Positions 8,547-18,900 of a DNA stretch of 64,000 nucleotides are shown here, piece after piece (position 1 is the first letter of the stretch; every line of letters begins with the position of its first letter). The DNA is from Candidatus Accumulibacter sp. 66-26 (GTDB lineage Bacteria > Pseudomonadota > Gammaproteobacteria > Burkholderiales > Rhodocyclaceae), in NCBI GenBank assembly GCA_001897745.1, contig MKUH01000018.1, positions 1 to 64,000 on the forward strand, written 5' to 3'. The position numbers and the translations under genes are program-made. The notes beneath the pieces are model-generated. The model worked only from the letters and a program-made list of their open reading frames with translations. It had not been told where the DNA came from and did no database searches.

Positions 8547-9164
8547 ATGACTCCCGACTACTGGCAACAAGCCTGCGCCGAACTGGCGGCGAGCGACCCC
8601 GTGCTGGGCACGCTCGTCGCGCGCTACCACGGCGGCGTCCTCGTTTCGCGCGGCGATCCCTTTTCGACCCTGGCGCGCTCCATCGTCGGCCAGCAGATTT
8701 CGGTGAAGGCGGCGGACAGCGTCTGGGCGCGCGTCGCCGCCGCCCTGCCGCAGATCGCGCCGGCCGCCGTGCTCGCCATGACGCCCGAGGCCCTGCGCGC
8801 CTGCGGGCTATCGGCGCGCAAGGTCGAGTATCTCGGCGATCTGGCGCGCCATTTTTCCGACGGCGAGATCGACGTCGGGCGCTGGGCCGCCCTGAGCGAC
8901 GCCGAAATCATCGCCGAGCTGACCGCCGTGCGCGGCATCGGCGTGTGGACGGCCGAGATGTTTCTGATCTTCAACCAGCTGCGCCCGGACGTCTTTCCGC
9001 TCGACGACATCGGTCTGCAGAAGGCCGTGGCGCAGCATTACTGCGCGGGCGAGCGGCCGCCGCGCAAGGCGCTGCTGGAGTTCGGCGAGCGCTGGCGGCC
9101 GTGGCGTTCGGTCGCCACCTGGTATCTGTGGCGCAGCCTCGATCCGCTGCCGGTCGAGTATTGA
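8547..9164 (+). CDS. alkA: DNA-3-methyladenine glycosylase II
   Basis: This 205-residue HhH-GPD family enzyme removes alkylated purines such as 3-methyladenine from DNA. The helix-hairpin-helix motif is at about residues 126-140 (LTAVRGIGVWTAEM), and the catalytic aspartate is D154 in PLDDIGL, matching D238 of E. coli AlkA. The N-terminal TBP-like domain of E. coli AlkA is absent, as in the short AlkA/MAG forms common in betaproteobacteria. No clear ribosome-binding site precedes ATG 8547 and a -10-like sequence lies directly upstream. It is convergent with the ferritin-like gene. Confidence 0.9.
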   Translation: MTPDYWQQACAELAASDPVLGTLVARYHGGVLVSRGDPFSTLARSIVGQQISVKAADSVWARVAAALPQIAPAAVLAMTPEALRACGLSARKVEYLGDLARHFSDGEIDVGRWAALSDAEIIAELTAVRGIGVWTAEMFLIFNQLRPDVFPLDDIGLQKAVAQHYCAGERPPRKALLEFGERWRPWRSVATWYLWRSLDPLPVEY

Positions 9165-9214
9165 GGCGAGGGGCGCGTACCGCTTGAGCTCCGCCCGCCG
9201 GGAGGCGTCGAAGC

Positions 9215-9691
9215 TTACTCGTCTTCCGGCGGCACGCTGGCGCCGCTGCGCCGTATCCATTGTTCGAGCAGGGCGACGTGCTCGTCTTCCTCCTCGGCGA
9301 ACTCCTGCGCCATGGCGCGGATTTTCGGGTCTTCCGTCGTGCGCGCGATCCGTGCGTAGAAATGCCGGGCGCGGCGCTCGCTGGCCAGGGCCAGCAGCAG
9401 GGCGGCATCGACGTCCATGAAGCCGTCGACGCCGATCCAGTCCGGGCGCTCCGGCGGTTCGCCGTCCGGCCACTCGAACTGCTCCGCGGAAAGCTGCGGC
9501 TGTTCGCGGAAGCCGGCGCGGGCCATCGCTTCCTTGAGGTGCAGGCGCGCGTAGTCCGCCATCTGCCGGAAAAAGGCCTCGACTTCCGCGTTGCCGCAGG
9601 TCTGCATCGCGTCGGCGAGTTCGTCGAAGCTCCGCGCCGCTTCGGCTTCGAGCGTCACGGCGTGGGCCAGAAAACTGTGGATACGGTCCAT
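9215..9691 (-). CDS. Ferritin-like/rubrerythrin-type diiron domain protein
   Basis: A 158-residue, all-helical protein with the Glu/His pattern of ferritin-like diiron carriers: a first-helix LEAEAARSFDELA stretch, an ASERRARHFYARI helix and an EEEDEHVALLE helix. It lacks the rubredoxin-like CxxC domain of true rubrerythrins. It follows fixX by only 9 bases on the same strand, so it is likely the last gene of the etf operon. A role in peroxide or oxygen protection of the Fe-S/flavin electron-transfer system is plausible but inferred. Confidence 0.78.
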   Translation of the reverse strand: MDRIHSFLAHAVTLEAEAARSFDELADAMQTCGNAEVEAFFRQMADYARLHLKEAMARAGFREQPQLSAEQFEWPDGEPPERPDWIGVDGFMDVDAALLLALASERRARHFYARIARTTEDPKIRAMAQEFAEEEDEHVALLEQWIRRSGASVPPEDE

Positions 9692-9700
9692 GGGCGCGCC

Positions 9701-10021
9701 CTAGCCGAACTTGAAAAGAATGCCGAAGCCGCCGCGCGGATAGTTCCAGTCCACGTTTTTCGGCTCGCAGACGATCCGGCAGGTGCCGCATTCCAGGCAT
9801 CCGTCGGTGACGAGGTCGACCTTGCCGTCCTCGATGCGCCAGCAGCCGGCCGGGCAGCAGACGGTGCAGGGCTTCGCGTCGCAGCCGCCGCAGACGCGTT
9901 CGTCCCGGATGCGGATGTGCGGGCGGCCGGTATCGACGCGATAGCGGTTCTGGAACAGCTTTTCCTCGACGTTGATCTGCGGGACGGCGGGAGGATTGGC
10001 TGGCTTGTTTTCGCCGCTCAT
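9701..10021 (-). CDS. fixX: Ferredoxin-like protein FixX
   Basis: This 106-residue ferredoxin is the Fe-S partner of the flavoprotein-quinone oxidoreductase FixC; together they correspond to the single mitochondrial ETF-QO. Cysteine motifs are C44-x2-C47, C52-x2-CC(55,56), C60 and the regular C75-x2-C78-x2-C81-x3-C85. The N-terminal 40 residues match the FixX family (EEKLFQNRYRVD). Its ATG overlaps the fixC stop (ATGA). Confidence 0.93.
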   Translation of the reverse strand: MSGENKPANPPAVPQINVEEKLFQNRYRVDTGRPHIRIRDERVCGGCDAKPCTVCCPAGCWRIEDGKVDLVTDGCLECGTCRIVCEPKNVDWNYPRGGFGILFKFG

Positions 10022-11334
10022 TTGAAAGCTCTCCAGAATTTGTAGGCGTCGCCGATGATTCCCCACAACGAGCGCTTCTGCTTGAGGCGCGCGAGGATTT
10101 CCCGCTGCTTGGCGCGCTTGTCGATCCCGTCGACGGTGAGCATCGTCTGCGCCGAGCGCGCCAGGAAGTCGGGGTACATGCCGAGCATGTGCGGGTTGTC
10201 CAACAGCATGTCGGGCGCTTCGGCGTATTTCTTCAGATCCTTCATGACGAAGCTGTCGTCGAGGCGGGCCTTGTAGGCCGCGAGATTGGCCGCGGAGAAC
10301 GGCTTGCCGGCGGTCTTCAGTTCGATGACGGTTTCGGCCGCGATGCGTCCGGTGGTCATCGCCAGGTTGGAGCCTTCGCGGTGGATGGCGTTCACGAAGC
10401 CGGCCGAGTCGCCGACCATCACCCAGCCGTCGCCGTAAAGCTGCGGCAGGGCGTTGTAGCCGCCCTCGGGGATCAGATGCGCCGCGTACTCCTTCATCTC
10501 GCCGCCTTCGATCAGCGGCCGGATCGCCGGATGGCGCTTGACGCGTTCGAGCAGCTCCGCCGGCGTCATCTTCTGCTTCTTCATGTCCTCGAGGATGCAG
10601 CCGACGCCGATGGCGAGCGAATCCTTGTTGGTATATAGGAACGCCGTGCCCAGCATGCCGCCCGTGATGCTGCCCGCGATTTCGATGACCACGCCCTGGC
10701 TGCCGCTGACGTTGAAACGCTGCTCGATGACTTCCTTGGGCAGGAAGAGGATTTCCTTGACGGCCAGCGCGGCATCCTTCGGTGCGATGTCGGGGCGCAG
10801 GCCGGCGCGTTGTCCGACCAGCGAGTTGACGCCGTCGGCGAGGATCACGACGTCGGCAAGAATGTCGCCGTTTTCGCGCTCGGTGCGCACGCCGATCACC
10901 TTGCCGGCTTCGTTCTTGAGCAGGCCGGTGACGGTCGTTTCGCAGATGACCAGGGCGCCCGCGTCGCGCACCTGCTGCGAGAACCACTTGTCGAAGCGGG
11001 CGCGGATGATCGTGTAGCGGTTGTACGGCGGCTTGTTGAACTCCTCCGAGCGGAAATGCGCGCCGGTGTAGGAGGTCGATTCGTCGAGCAGCCACATGCG
11101 CTGTTCGACGATGTGCCGCTCCAGCGGCGCGCTGTCGCGGAAGTCCGGAATGATCGCTTCGAGGGCGTGCGAATAGAGGATGGCGCCCTGCACGTTCTTC
11201 GATCCCGGGTACTCGCCGCGTTCGATCTGCAGCACGGCAAGGCCGGCCTTGGCCAGGGTGTAGGCCGCGGCGTTGCCGGCGGGGCCGGCGCCGACGACGA
11301 TGGCGTCGAATTTTTCGCTCACGGTTTCGCTCAC
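10018..11334 (-). CDS. fixC: FAD-dependent electron-transfer flavoprotein:quinone oxidoreductase FixC
   Basis: The 438-residue flavoprotein accepts electrons from the EtfBA heterodimer and, with FixX, reduces quinone. The N-terminal FAD-binding [10 protein letters not shown] motif (about residues 16-25) and a late [14 protein letters not shown] motif mark the GR2/geranylgeranyl-reductase-like fold. GTG at 11334 is the preferred start: it overlaps the etfA stop (GTGA) and has AGGAGG at 11342-11347 with 7-base spacing. A second in-frame GTG lies four codons later. Presence of separate fixC and fixX genes next to etfBA is the FixABCX arrangement. Confidence 0.93.
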   Translation of the reverse strand: MSETVSEKFDAIVVGAGPAGNAAAYTLAKAGLAVLQIERGEYPGSKNVQGAILYSHALEAIIPDFRDSAPLERHIVEQRMWLLDESTSYTGAHFRSEEFNKPPYNRYTIIRARFDKWFSQQVRDAGALVICETTVTGLLKNEAGKVIGVRTERENGDILADVVILADGVNSLVGQRAGLRPDIAPKDAALAVKEILFLPKEVIEQRFNVSGSQGVVIEIAGSITGGMLGTAFLYTNKDSLAIGVGCILEDMKKQKMTPAELLERVKRHPAIRPLIEGGEMKEYAAHLIPEGGYNALPQLYGDGWVMVGDSAGFVNAIHREGSNLAMTTGRIAAETVIELKTAGKPFSAANLAAYKARLDDSFVMKDLKKYAEAPDMLLDNPHMLGMYPDFLARSAQTMLTVDGIDKRAKQREILARLKQKRSLWGIIGDAYKFWRAFK

Positions 11335-12488
11335 AGGGAAACCTCCTCTTGCTGCGCGACATCCGTCGCTGGGGAGGGAGGCGTGCCGCCCCCGGCGAGT
11401 TTGCGCTCGGCCGCGAGGCGGCTGGCGAAGGCTGCGTTCAGCGCCGGCAGCAGGGTCATCGCGTCGCCGAGCAGGCCGTAGTTGGAGAAATCGAAGATCG
11501 GCGCGTTCGGATCGTTGTTGATGGCGACGGTGACGTCCGAACCTTCCATGCCGACGCGGTGTTGCACCGCGCCGGAGATGCCGGCTGCGATGTACAGCTT
11601 GGGGCGCACCGTCTTGCCCGACTGCCCCACCTGGCGCTCGGCATCGACCCAGCCGGCGTGGGTGACCGGCCGCGAGGCGCCTGTTTCGGCGCCGAGCGTC
11701 TTGGCCAGATCGAACACGAGCTGGAAGTTCTCGGCCTTGGCCATGCCGCGTCCGCCGGCCACGATGAAATCGGCGAAGGCCAGCTGCGGCTTGTCCTGCA
11801 GGTTGTCGGGGATGAAGTCGACGACCTTGGTGACGATCTCGTCCTCGTTCATGCCGAGCGGGTGCTCGACGATGCGCCCGCTGCGCGCGGGGTCGGGCTC
11901 GGGCACGGCGAAGACGCGCGGCCGGGCGGTGGCCATCTGCGGCCGCATGTTGAGGTTGACGATGGTGCACATCAGGCTGCCGCCGAAGGTCGGCCGCGAG
12001 GAGAGCAGCGAGCGGTCCTCCATGTCGATTTCCAGGCCGGTGCAGTCGGCGGTCAGGCCGGTGAGCAGCGTCGTCGCCACCGATCCGGCGAGGTCGCGGC
12101 CCTGCGTCGTCGCGCCGAGCAGGACGATTTCCGGCTGGAAGGTATTGACCAGATCGGTCAGCGCCTTGGTGTAGGGCTGGTTGCGGTAGTCGCGCAGGAG
12201 ATCGTCGGCGATCAGGTAGCAGAGATCGGCGCCGTAGTGCATGGCCTGTGCGCAGAAGTCGCGCGACGACGGATCGTTCGGGCCGAGGACGACCCCGGCC
12301 AGATCGACGCCGAGCTTGTCGGCCAGCTGGCGGCCCTTGCCGAGCAGTTCCAGGGAGACCGGGTGGAGGGCGCCGCGCTCGTGCTCGACGAAGACCCAGA
12401 CGCCCTTGTAGGCGGCGTATTTCGGGTCCATCTGGCCACGGCGTTTCTTCTTGAGCGGCGGGTTCGGGTTGTCGAGAACGTCGCTCAT
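11331..12488 (-). CDS. etfA: Electron transfer flavoprotein alpha subunit (FixB type)
   Basis: This 385-residue subunit binds the redox-active FAD of the heterodimeric electron transfer flavoprotein. The C-terminal FAD domain is clear from [18 protein letters not shown] and from the [20 protein letters not shown] segments. An extra basic N-terminus of about 25 residues ([13 protein letters not shown]) precedes the usual start of the domain, as in FixB-like proteins. The start ATG at 12488 overlaps the etfB stop. It forms the complex with the etfB product. Confidence 0.94.
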   Translation of the reverse strand: MSDVLDNPNPPLKKKRRGQMDPKYAAYKGVWVFVEHERGALHPVSLELLGKGRQLADKLGVDLAGVVLGPNDPSSRDFCAQAMHYGADLCYLIADDLLRDYRNQPYTKALTDLVNTFQPEIVLLGATTQGRDLAGSVATTLLTGLTADCTGLEIDMEDRSLLSSRPTFGGSLMCTIVNLNMRPQMATARPRVFAVPEPDPARSGRIVEHPLGMNEDEIVTKVVDFIPDNLQDKPQLAFADFIVAGGRGMAKAENFQLVFDLAKTLGAETGASRPVTHAGWVDAERQVGQSGKTVRPKLYIAAGISGAVQHRVGMEGSDVTVAINNDPNAPIFDFSNYGLLGDAMTLLPALNAAFASRLAAERKLAGGGTPPSPATDVAQQEEVSL

Positions 12489-13354
12489 CGCGCGGCCTCC
12501 GGCGAGTGGTTCAGGGAGTCGAGATGCTTGAGCAGATCGGCGGCGAGTTTCGGATGCTCGGCGAACAGCCGGTCGACCAGTGCCGTGCATTGCGCGGCCG
12601 GCGTTTCGCCGGGAATCATTTCGGCCTTGACGGCTTTCGGGCTCGGGGCGAAGACCTTGGCCACCACGGTCGGCGAGCCTTTCAGACCGACCTGCTTGAT
12701 GTCCTCGATGCCGGCCGCGTCGCGGTTCCAGTGCTGCACGTCGAAGCGCGCGGCGCGGAACATGTCCGGCATCGTCGCGAAGCGCATTTCGTTGCTGCCT
12801 TCGAGCATGGTGACGACGCAGGGCATCTTCGACGCCAGCACCTGGACGCCGCCCTCGGCGCGCCGCTCGACGACGATTTCGCGGGTGGCGGCGTCGATGC
12901 CGCGAATCTTCGAGACGTAGGTCAGCAGCTGCGCGTTCAGGCGGATGGCCAGGCCAGGACCGACCTGGGCGGTGTCGCCGTCGATCGTCTGCTTGCCGGT
13001 GAAGACGATGTCCACCGGCCGCGTTTCGTCGAGCTTGCGGATGGCGGCGGCCAGCGCGTAGGAGGTGGCGAGCGTGTCGGCGCCGGCGAAGATCTTGTCG
13101 CTGACCAGGATGGCGTCGTTGGCGCCGAAGGAGAGCGCCTTCTTCATTGCTTCCTCGGCCTGCGCCGGCCCCATCGACATGACGGTCACCCGGGCGCCGT
13201 ACTTGTCCTTGAGGCGCAGCGCCTCTTCAAGGGCGAACAGGTCGAAGGGGTTGATGATCGCCGGGACGCCCTGGCGCATGATGGTATTCGTGACCGGATG
13301 CACGCGAATCTGCGCGCTGTCGGGGACTTGCTTGATGCAAACGACGATGTGCAT
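12485..13354 (-). CDS. etfB: Electron transfer flavoprotein beta subunit (FixA type)
   Basis: This 289-residue subunit pairs with EtfA. It begins [12 protein letters not shown] as in the family, contains the adenine-nucleotide-binding [17 protein letters not shown] stretch near residues 120-136 and the ETF-beta signature around [20 protein letters not shown]. Length is longer than housekeeping EtfB (about 250) and near that of FixA. ATG 13354 is chosen over upstream in-frame codons because it matches the family N-terminus. It is the first gene of the operon and is preceded by an FNR-type box. Confidence 0.94.
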   Translation of the reverse strand: MHIVVCIKQVPDSAQIRVHPVTNTIMRQGVPAIINPFDLFALEEALRLKDKYGARVTVMSMGPAQAEEAMKKALSFGANDAILVSDKIFAGADTLATSYALAAAIRKLDETRPVDIVFTGKQTIDGDTAQVGPGLAIRLNAQLLTYVSKIRGIDAATREIVVERRAEGGVQVLASKMPCVVTMLEGSNEMRFATMPDMFRAARFDVQHWNRDAAGIEDIKQVGLKGSPTVVAKVFAPSPKAVKAEMIPGETPAAQCTALVDRLFAEHPKLAADLLKHLDSLNHSPEAAR

Positions 13355-13404
13355 GAGGCGATGTTCCTGTTGGCCCGTGTGGCGGATGTGTTTCGACGCC
13401 TCCA

Positions 13405-13446
13405 AGTATCCGTCGATAAGAATTTTCCTATGTTGATCTGGATCAG
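13405..13446 (-). promoter_or_regulatory. Putative FNR/Anr-dependent class II promoter of the etf-fix operon
   Basis: TTGAT-CTGG-ATCAG at 13433-13446 matches the FNR consensus (TTGAT-N4-ATCAA) at nine of ten positions. Read on the minus strand, a GATACT hexamer at 13405-13410 lies where a -10 would be if the dyad centre is at -41.5, the class II activator position. Predicted start is about 13398, 44 bases before etfB. No FNR gene is in the window. Confidence 0.6.
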
Positions 13447-13491
13447 AACCCAATGATCTCCATCGCTCACGGCAAGTGGGGGCGTTTCGGG

Positions 13492-13497
13492 TAAAAT
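13492..13497 (+). promoter_or_regulatory. Putative -10 element (TAAAAT) of accA
   Basis: TAAAAT in the context GGGTAAAATGAGCGCC lies 30 bases before the accA ATG. The -35 region is weak. The context resembles other candidate promoters in the window. Confidence 0.45.
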
Positions 13498-13526
13498 GAG
13501 CGCCGTTTCAAACAAGCCCAATCTTG

Positions 13527-14495
13527 ATGAAAACCAGTTTCCTAGACTTTGAACAGCCGGTTGCCGACCTCGAAGGCAAGATCGAAGCCCTTCGCTTCGC
13601 GCAGGACGATTCCGCCGTCGATATCTCGGAAGAGATCGGCCGTCTCGAAAAGAAAGGTCAGACGCTGACCAAGGACATCTACGCCAAGCTCACGCCGTGG
13701 CAGATTTCCCAGGTGGCGCGCCATCCGCAGCGCCCCTACACGCTGGACTACATCGAGCACATCTTCACCGACTTCGACGAACTGCACGGCGACCGTTCCT
13801 TCGCCGACGACCACGCCATCGTCGGCGGCCTGGCCCGCTTCAACGGCCAGCCGGTGATGGTGATCGGCCACCAGAAGGGGCGCGACACCAAGGAAAAGAT
13901 CTACCGCAACTTCGGCATGCCGCGTCCCGAGGGCTACCGCAAGGCGCTGCGCCTGATGAAGCTGGCCGAGAAGTTCGGCATTCCGGTGATGACCTTCGTC
14001 GACACGCCGGGCGCCTATCCCGGCATCGATGCCGAGGAACGCGGCCAGTCCGAGGCGATCGGCCGCAACCTCTACGTGATGGCCGAACTGAAGGTGCCGA
14101 TCATCGTCACCATCATCGGCGAGGGCGGCTCCGGCGGCGCGCTGGCGATCGCCGTCGGCGACGTCGTGCAGATGCTGCAGTACTCGACCTATTCGGTGAT
14201 CTCGCCGGAAGGCTGCGCGTCCATCCTCTGGAAGAGCGCCGACAAGGCCAGCGAAGCGGCCGAGATCATGGGCATCACGGCGCCGCGCCTGAAGACGCTG
14301 GGCCTGATCGACAAGGTCGTGAGCGAGCCCTGCGGCGGCGCGCACCGCGACTACGCGGCGATGGCGCAGAGCCTCAAGAAGGCGCTGCAGGACGCGCTCA
14401 AGCAGTTGTCCGGGCTGTCCACCGGCGAACTGCTCGAAGCCCGCTTCGAGCGCCTGATGGCCTATGGCCGGACCAAAGAACAGCCGCTGCGCTGA
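13527..14495 (+). CDS. accA: Acetyl-CoA carboxylase carboxyltransferase subunit alpha
   Basis: The 322-residue alpha subunit of the carboxyltransferase half of acetyl-CoA carboxylase, which transfers carboxyl from carboxybiotin to acetyl-CoA to make malonyl-CoA. The crotonase-fold oxyanion region [15 protein letters not shown] and the [11 protein letters not shown] signature are intact and length matches E. coli AccA (319). ATG 13527 gives the family N-terminus; a TTG directly before it is an alternative. It overlaps tilS in another frame, and both are probably co-transcribed. Confidence 0.96.
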   Translation: MKTSFLDFEQPVADLEGKIEALRFAQDDSAVDISEEIGRLEKKGQTLTKDIYAKLTPWQISQVARHPQRPYTLDYIEHIFTDFDELHGDRSFADDHAIVGGLARFNGQPVMVIGHQKGRDTKEKIYRNFGMPRPEGYRKALRLMKLAEKFGIPVMTFVDTPGAYPGIDAEERGQSEAIGRNLYVMAELKVPIIVTIIGEGGSGGALAIAVGDVVQMLQYSTYSVISPEGCASILWKSADKASEAAEIMGITAPRLKTLGLIDKVVSEPCGGAHRDYAAMAQSLKKALQDALKQLSGLSTGELLEARFERLMAYGRTKEQPLR

Positions 14496-15888
14496 GCGCC
14501 CGCCGGCGGGCGCCGTTTCCTTGTCGTCCGCCACCGATCTTTCCCCGCTTCTTTCGACCTTTCTCGGCGCGCGGCTGGCGCCGGGCGATCGTCTGTGCGT
14601 CGCCCTCTCGGGCGGCCGCGATTCGGTCGTCCTGCTCCACGCCCTGAGCCGGCTGGCCGCCGCCGGGCGGCTGCCGGTCCCGCTCTCCGCACTTTCCGCG
14701 CTGCACGTGCACCACGGCCTGAGTCCCCACGCCGATGCCTGGGCCGGGTTCTGCGCCGGGTTCTGCGCCGACTGCGGCGTGCCGCTCTCCATCGAGCGCG
14801 TCAGCGTGCCACGCGCCAGCGGCGAAGGCCTGGAGGCGGCGGCGCGCCGCCTGCGCCATCGGGCTTTTGCCGCCTGCGCCGCCGACTGGCTGGCGCTCGC
14901 GCATCACCGCGACGATCAGGCCGAAACAGTGCTGCTCAACCTGCTGCGCGGCGCCGGCGTGGCCGGGGCGGCCGGCATGCTGGCCGAGCGCCCGCAGCCG
15001 ACCGGGCCGGCGCTGATCCGCCCGCTGCTCGACGCGGCGCGCGCGGCGATCGACGACTACGCGGCGACGCACGGCCTGTCCTGGATCGACGACGAGAGTA
15101 ATGCCGACACCTATTTCCGGCGCAATTTCCTGCGCCGTGAGATCATGCCCGCGCTCACGGCGCATTTCCCCGGCGCCGCGCCGGCGCTGGCGCGCGCCGC
15201 CGGCCATTTCGCCGAAGCGGCGCACTTGCTCGACGATCTGGCGGCGCTCGACCGCGCGGCGCTGGCGACACCGGACGAAGCGCTGCCGCTGGCCGGCTTC
15301 AACGCGCTGACGCCGGCGCGCGCGCGTAACCTGCTGCGCGGCGAACTGCTCGCCACCGGCTTCCGCGCGCCGGACACGCGCTGGATGGACGAAGCGCTGC
15401 GCCAGCTGGCGCGGGCCGGCGGCGCGGCGGAAACCTGCATGGCGACCGCCGACGGCGAACTGCACGTCTATCGCGGTCGCCTGTATCCGGTACCGCGCCG
15501 CGCGCCGCTGCCCGAGGCGCCGCTGCGCTGGGCGGGCGAGGCCGAACTGCCGTGGGGCGAAGGCTGCGTGCGTTTCGTCGCGCGGGCTGGGGCCGGCATC
15601 GCGCAGGCCCGGCTGGCACAGGGCGAGCTTCGACTGCAGGTGCGCATGGGCGGCGAGCGTCTGCAGCCGGACGCACGGCGGCCGCGCCGCCCCCTGCGCA
15701 AGCTGCTGCAGGAGGGCGCCGTGCCGCCCTGGGAACGGGGCCGCCTGCCGTATCTGTGGTGCGGCGAGCGCCTGGTCTGGGTCGGCGGCTTCGGCGTCGA
15801 TGCCGCTTTCGCCTGTCCGCCGGGCGAGGCGGGTATCGTGCCGCTCTGGGAGGGCGGCGCGTTTTCAGGAGATTCGGGTGCGCAATAG
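14464..15888 (+). CDS. tilS: tRNA(Ile)-lysidine synthetase
   Basis: TilS converts C34 of the minor tRNA-Ile(CAU) to lysidine with ATP and lysine, giving it AUA specificity. The N-type ATP pyrophosphatase loop SGGRDS is near residues 49-54, followed by the HVHHGL and [18 protein letters not shown] motifs; the C-terminal domain with a [10 protein letters not shown]-type segment is present. Total length 474 residues. The start is uncertain: ATG 14464 lies inside accA, and an in-frame TTG at 14521 would remove about 19 poorly conserved residues. Coupling with accA is common in betaproteobacteria. Confidence 0.9.
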   Translation: MAGPKNSRCAERPPAGAVSLSSATDLSPLLSTFLGARLAPGDRLCVALSGGRDSVVLLHALSRLAAAGRLPVPLSALSALHVHHGLSPHADAWAGFCAGFCADCGVPLSIERVSVPRASGEGLEAAARRLRHRAFAACAADWLALAHHRDDQAETVLLNLLRGAGVAGAAGMLAERPQPTGPALIRPLLDAARAAIDDYAATHGLSWIDDESNADTYFRRNFLRREIMPALTAHFPGAAPALARAAGHFAEAAHLLDDLAALDRAALATPDEALPLAGFNALTPARARNLLRGELLATGFRAPDTRWMDEALRQLARAGGAAETCMATADGELHVYRGRLYPVPRRAPLPEAPLRWAGEAELPWGEGCVRFVARAGAGIAQARLAQGELRLQVRMGGERLQPDARRPRRPLRKLLQEGAVPPWERGRLPYLWCGERLVWVGGFGVDAAFACPPGEAGIVPLWEGGAFSGDSGAQ

Positions 15889-15930
15889 GGCGCGCCGCGA
15901 GTCCATGACGAACACTCCCTCGAACGCTTC

Positions 15931-18900
15931 CTAGAACGTCTCCCGATTCGCCGGCGGGAACGGTGCAGGTTTTTCGGGCGCCGCGGGAGGTATCGCCGGG
16001 GCGGCTTGCCGCGTTTCCCGCCCGATCAGCTCCGCGAACTGCGCCGCCGGCATCGGGCGTCCGAACAGATAGCCCTGTACGCTGCCGCAGCCCTGCCGGG
16101 TCAGGAATTCGAGCTGCTGCGCGTTTTCCACGCCTTCGGCGATGGTGTCCAGCTTGAGGATGCGCCCGAGTTCGACGATCACGCTGACGATGGCGGCGTC
16201 GTCCGGGTCGGTGTCGATGTCGCGCACGAAGGTCTGGTCGATCTTCAGCTTGTCGATCGGGAAGCGTTTCAGGTAGGCGAGGCTGGAATAGCCGGTGCCG
16301 AAATCGTCGATCGCCATGCGCACGCCGAGCGCCTTCAGGCGGCCTAGTGCTCCCAGCGCCTCTTCGGCGTCCTCGACGAGCAGCGATTCGGTGATCTCCA
16401 GTTCGAGGCAGTGCGCGGGCAGGCGGCTTTCGGCGAGGACCTGGCTGATCAGCGCGACCGGATCGTTGCGCTTGAACTGCAGGGCCGACAGGTTGACCGC
16501 GATGACCAGCGGCGGCAGGCCCCGTTGCCGCCATTCCTCGGCCTGTCGGCAGGCTTCGCGCAGCACCCACTCGCCGATCGGCACGATCAGGCCGCTGTCT
16601 TCCGCCACCGGGATGAAGCGCGCGGGCGGAACCGGCCCCAGCTCCGGGCTGTGCCAGCGCAGCAGGGCCTCGGCGCCGGTGATCCGACCCGTCGCCAGCT
16701 CGACCTGCGGCTGGTAGTGCAGCTGCAGGTCGCCGCGCTCGATGGCCAGGCGCAGGTGGTTCTGCAGGTTCAGCCGGTCGAGCGCCTGCGCGTTCATCTG
16801 TTCGGTGAAGAAGCGGTAGGCGTTCCGCCCGGCTTCCTTGGCGTGGTACATCGCGGTGTCGGCCTTGAGCAGCAGGGTGTCGAAGTCGCGCCCGTCGTCC
16901 GGGTAGAGGGCGATGCCGATCGAGAAGCTGCACGACAGGGTGTGTCCCTCGATCTCGAAGGTGTCCTGCATCAGTTGCAGGATCTTCTGCGCGATCGCCG
17001 AGACGGCGTCGGTGTCGTGCAGGCCGGTCAGGGCGATCAGGAATTCGTCGCCGCCTTGCCGGCTGATGGTGTCGGTATCGCGCACGCAGTGGTTCAGGCG
17101 TCCGACGATGGCCTGCAGGAGCTTGTCGCCGATGACGTGGCCGAGGGTGTCGTTGATCACCTTGAAGTGGTCGAGGTCGAGGAACATCACGGCGATGCGC
17201 AGGTCCTCGCGCGCGGCGAAACCGAGCGCCTGCTCCAGGCGGTCGCGCACGAGCAGGCGGTTGGGCAGGCTGGTCAGCGGGTCGTGGTGCGCCAGATATT
17301 CGAGCTTGGCTTCGATCGCCTTGCGTTCGGAGATGTCGGCGAAGATGCCGACGTAGTGCGTCAGCGCGCCGCCGTCGTCGCGCACGGCGGAGATGCCGAG
17401 CCATTCCGGGTAGGTTTCGCCGTTCTTGCGGCGGTTCCAGATCTCGCCCTGCCAGTGCCCCGTCTCGTGCAGTTCGTGCCACATCTGCTGGTAGAACCCG
17501 GCGTCGTGATAGCCGGACGAAAGGTATTCGGGGGCGCGTCCGAGGATTTCCTCCTTGTCGTAGCCGGTGATGCGCGTGAATGCCGTGTTGACGGCGAGGA
17601 TGCGCTTGTCGGCGTCGGTGATCAGGATCGCTTCGCCGCTGCCGTCGAAGACCTGGGCGGCGAGCCGTAGCTGGCTCTGCGCCTGGCGCGCCTCCTGCAC
17701 GTCGATGTCGATGCAGTACATCTCGAGGTCGTTCTGGCTGTTGCGGATGAGCGCGTGGCTCGAATAGACGGGGACGCTGCCGCCGTTCTTGTGCCGCAGG
17801 TCGAGCTCTCCGGAGGGGATCGGGATGCCGTGTTCGATCCACCGGTGATGCAGGTCGACGACGGTCCGGCGCATCGCTTCCGGGATGATCAGGTCTTCCA
17901 GCGACCGGCCGAGGGCCTCGTCCCGCGCGTAGCCGTAGAGTCGCTCGCTGGCGGGGTTCCAGAAAATGACGCGGCGGTCGGCGTCGTAGCCCTGCACCGC
18001 GATGTTCGGGATGTCGGTGAGCAGGCTGCGGAAGCGCTGTTCGCTGGCCAGCAGGCGGCGTTCCGAAATCAGGCGTTCGCTGATGTCGGTGCCGATGCCC
18101 AGCGCGCAGACGCGCCCTTCGAGGACGATGCGGTGGGCGATGAAGAAATGCGGAATTTCGCGCTGCTCCCGGTCGAGGAGCGGCAGCTCCGCCTGCGTTT
18201 CGCCGGCTTCGAAGGCCGTTGCGACGTGGCGTGCCGCGGCCCCGCGCGCCGTTTCGGGCAGCAGCAGCAAGGCGTCGCAGCCGGCGAGTTCGTCCGCGCT
18301 GCGCCCCGTGGTGGTTTCGAGGACGCGGTTCCAGCGCAGCAGGCGACCGTCGGCGTCGATCACGAAGAAAATGCTGGGCAGGCTGTCGAGCAGCGTGTCG
18401 GAGAGCAACTGCGCGCTCCGCGCCGCTTCCTCGACCTGTTTCAGCGGGGTGATGTCGCGCACGACGGCGGTGACGCCGGAGAAGTTTCCCCGGCCGTCCT
18501 CGAGGCGCGAGAGCGAGGCGCTGAACCAGCGCTTGCCGACCGGGACGTCGAGCGGGTAGTGCACGGTGCTGACGGCACCCTCTCTCCCGGCTGCGTCGAT
18601 GGCTTCGATGAAGCGCGCGGCGACGTCGGGCGGCAGGCCGATCGCGTCGATCCGCCGCCCGAGAAACTGCGCGACCGGGACCAGCAGCTTTTCCTCGTTC
18701 GGCTGGTAGCACTCGACGAAGCGGTAATCGGGATCGAAGACGAAAACGAGATCGTCGATCGAGGCGAGGACGGAATGCAGGCGTTCCTCGTTGCGGCGCG
18801 AGGCGGCCTGCATCGCGAGGAGTTCGCCGAACTGCCAGCGCATCAGCAGGAAGAGCAGCAGCGCGGTGACGCCGACGAAGAGCCAGCCCTTGTAGGTCTC

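Noticed and set aside
15299-18712. Arg/Pro-rich frame of over 1100 codons on the minus strand, overlapping the GGDEF-EAL gene in another frame
   Set aside because: Low-complexity frame-shifted shadow; the GGDEF-EAL frame has complete domains and a ribosome-binding site.
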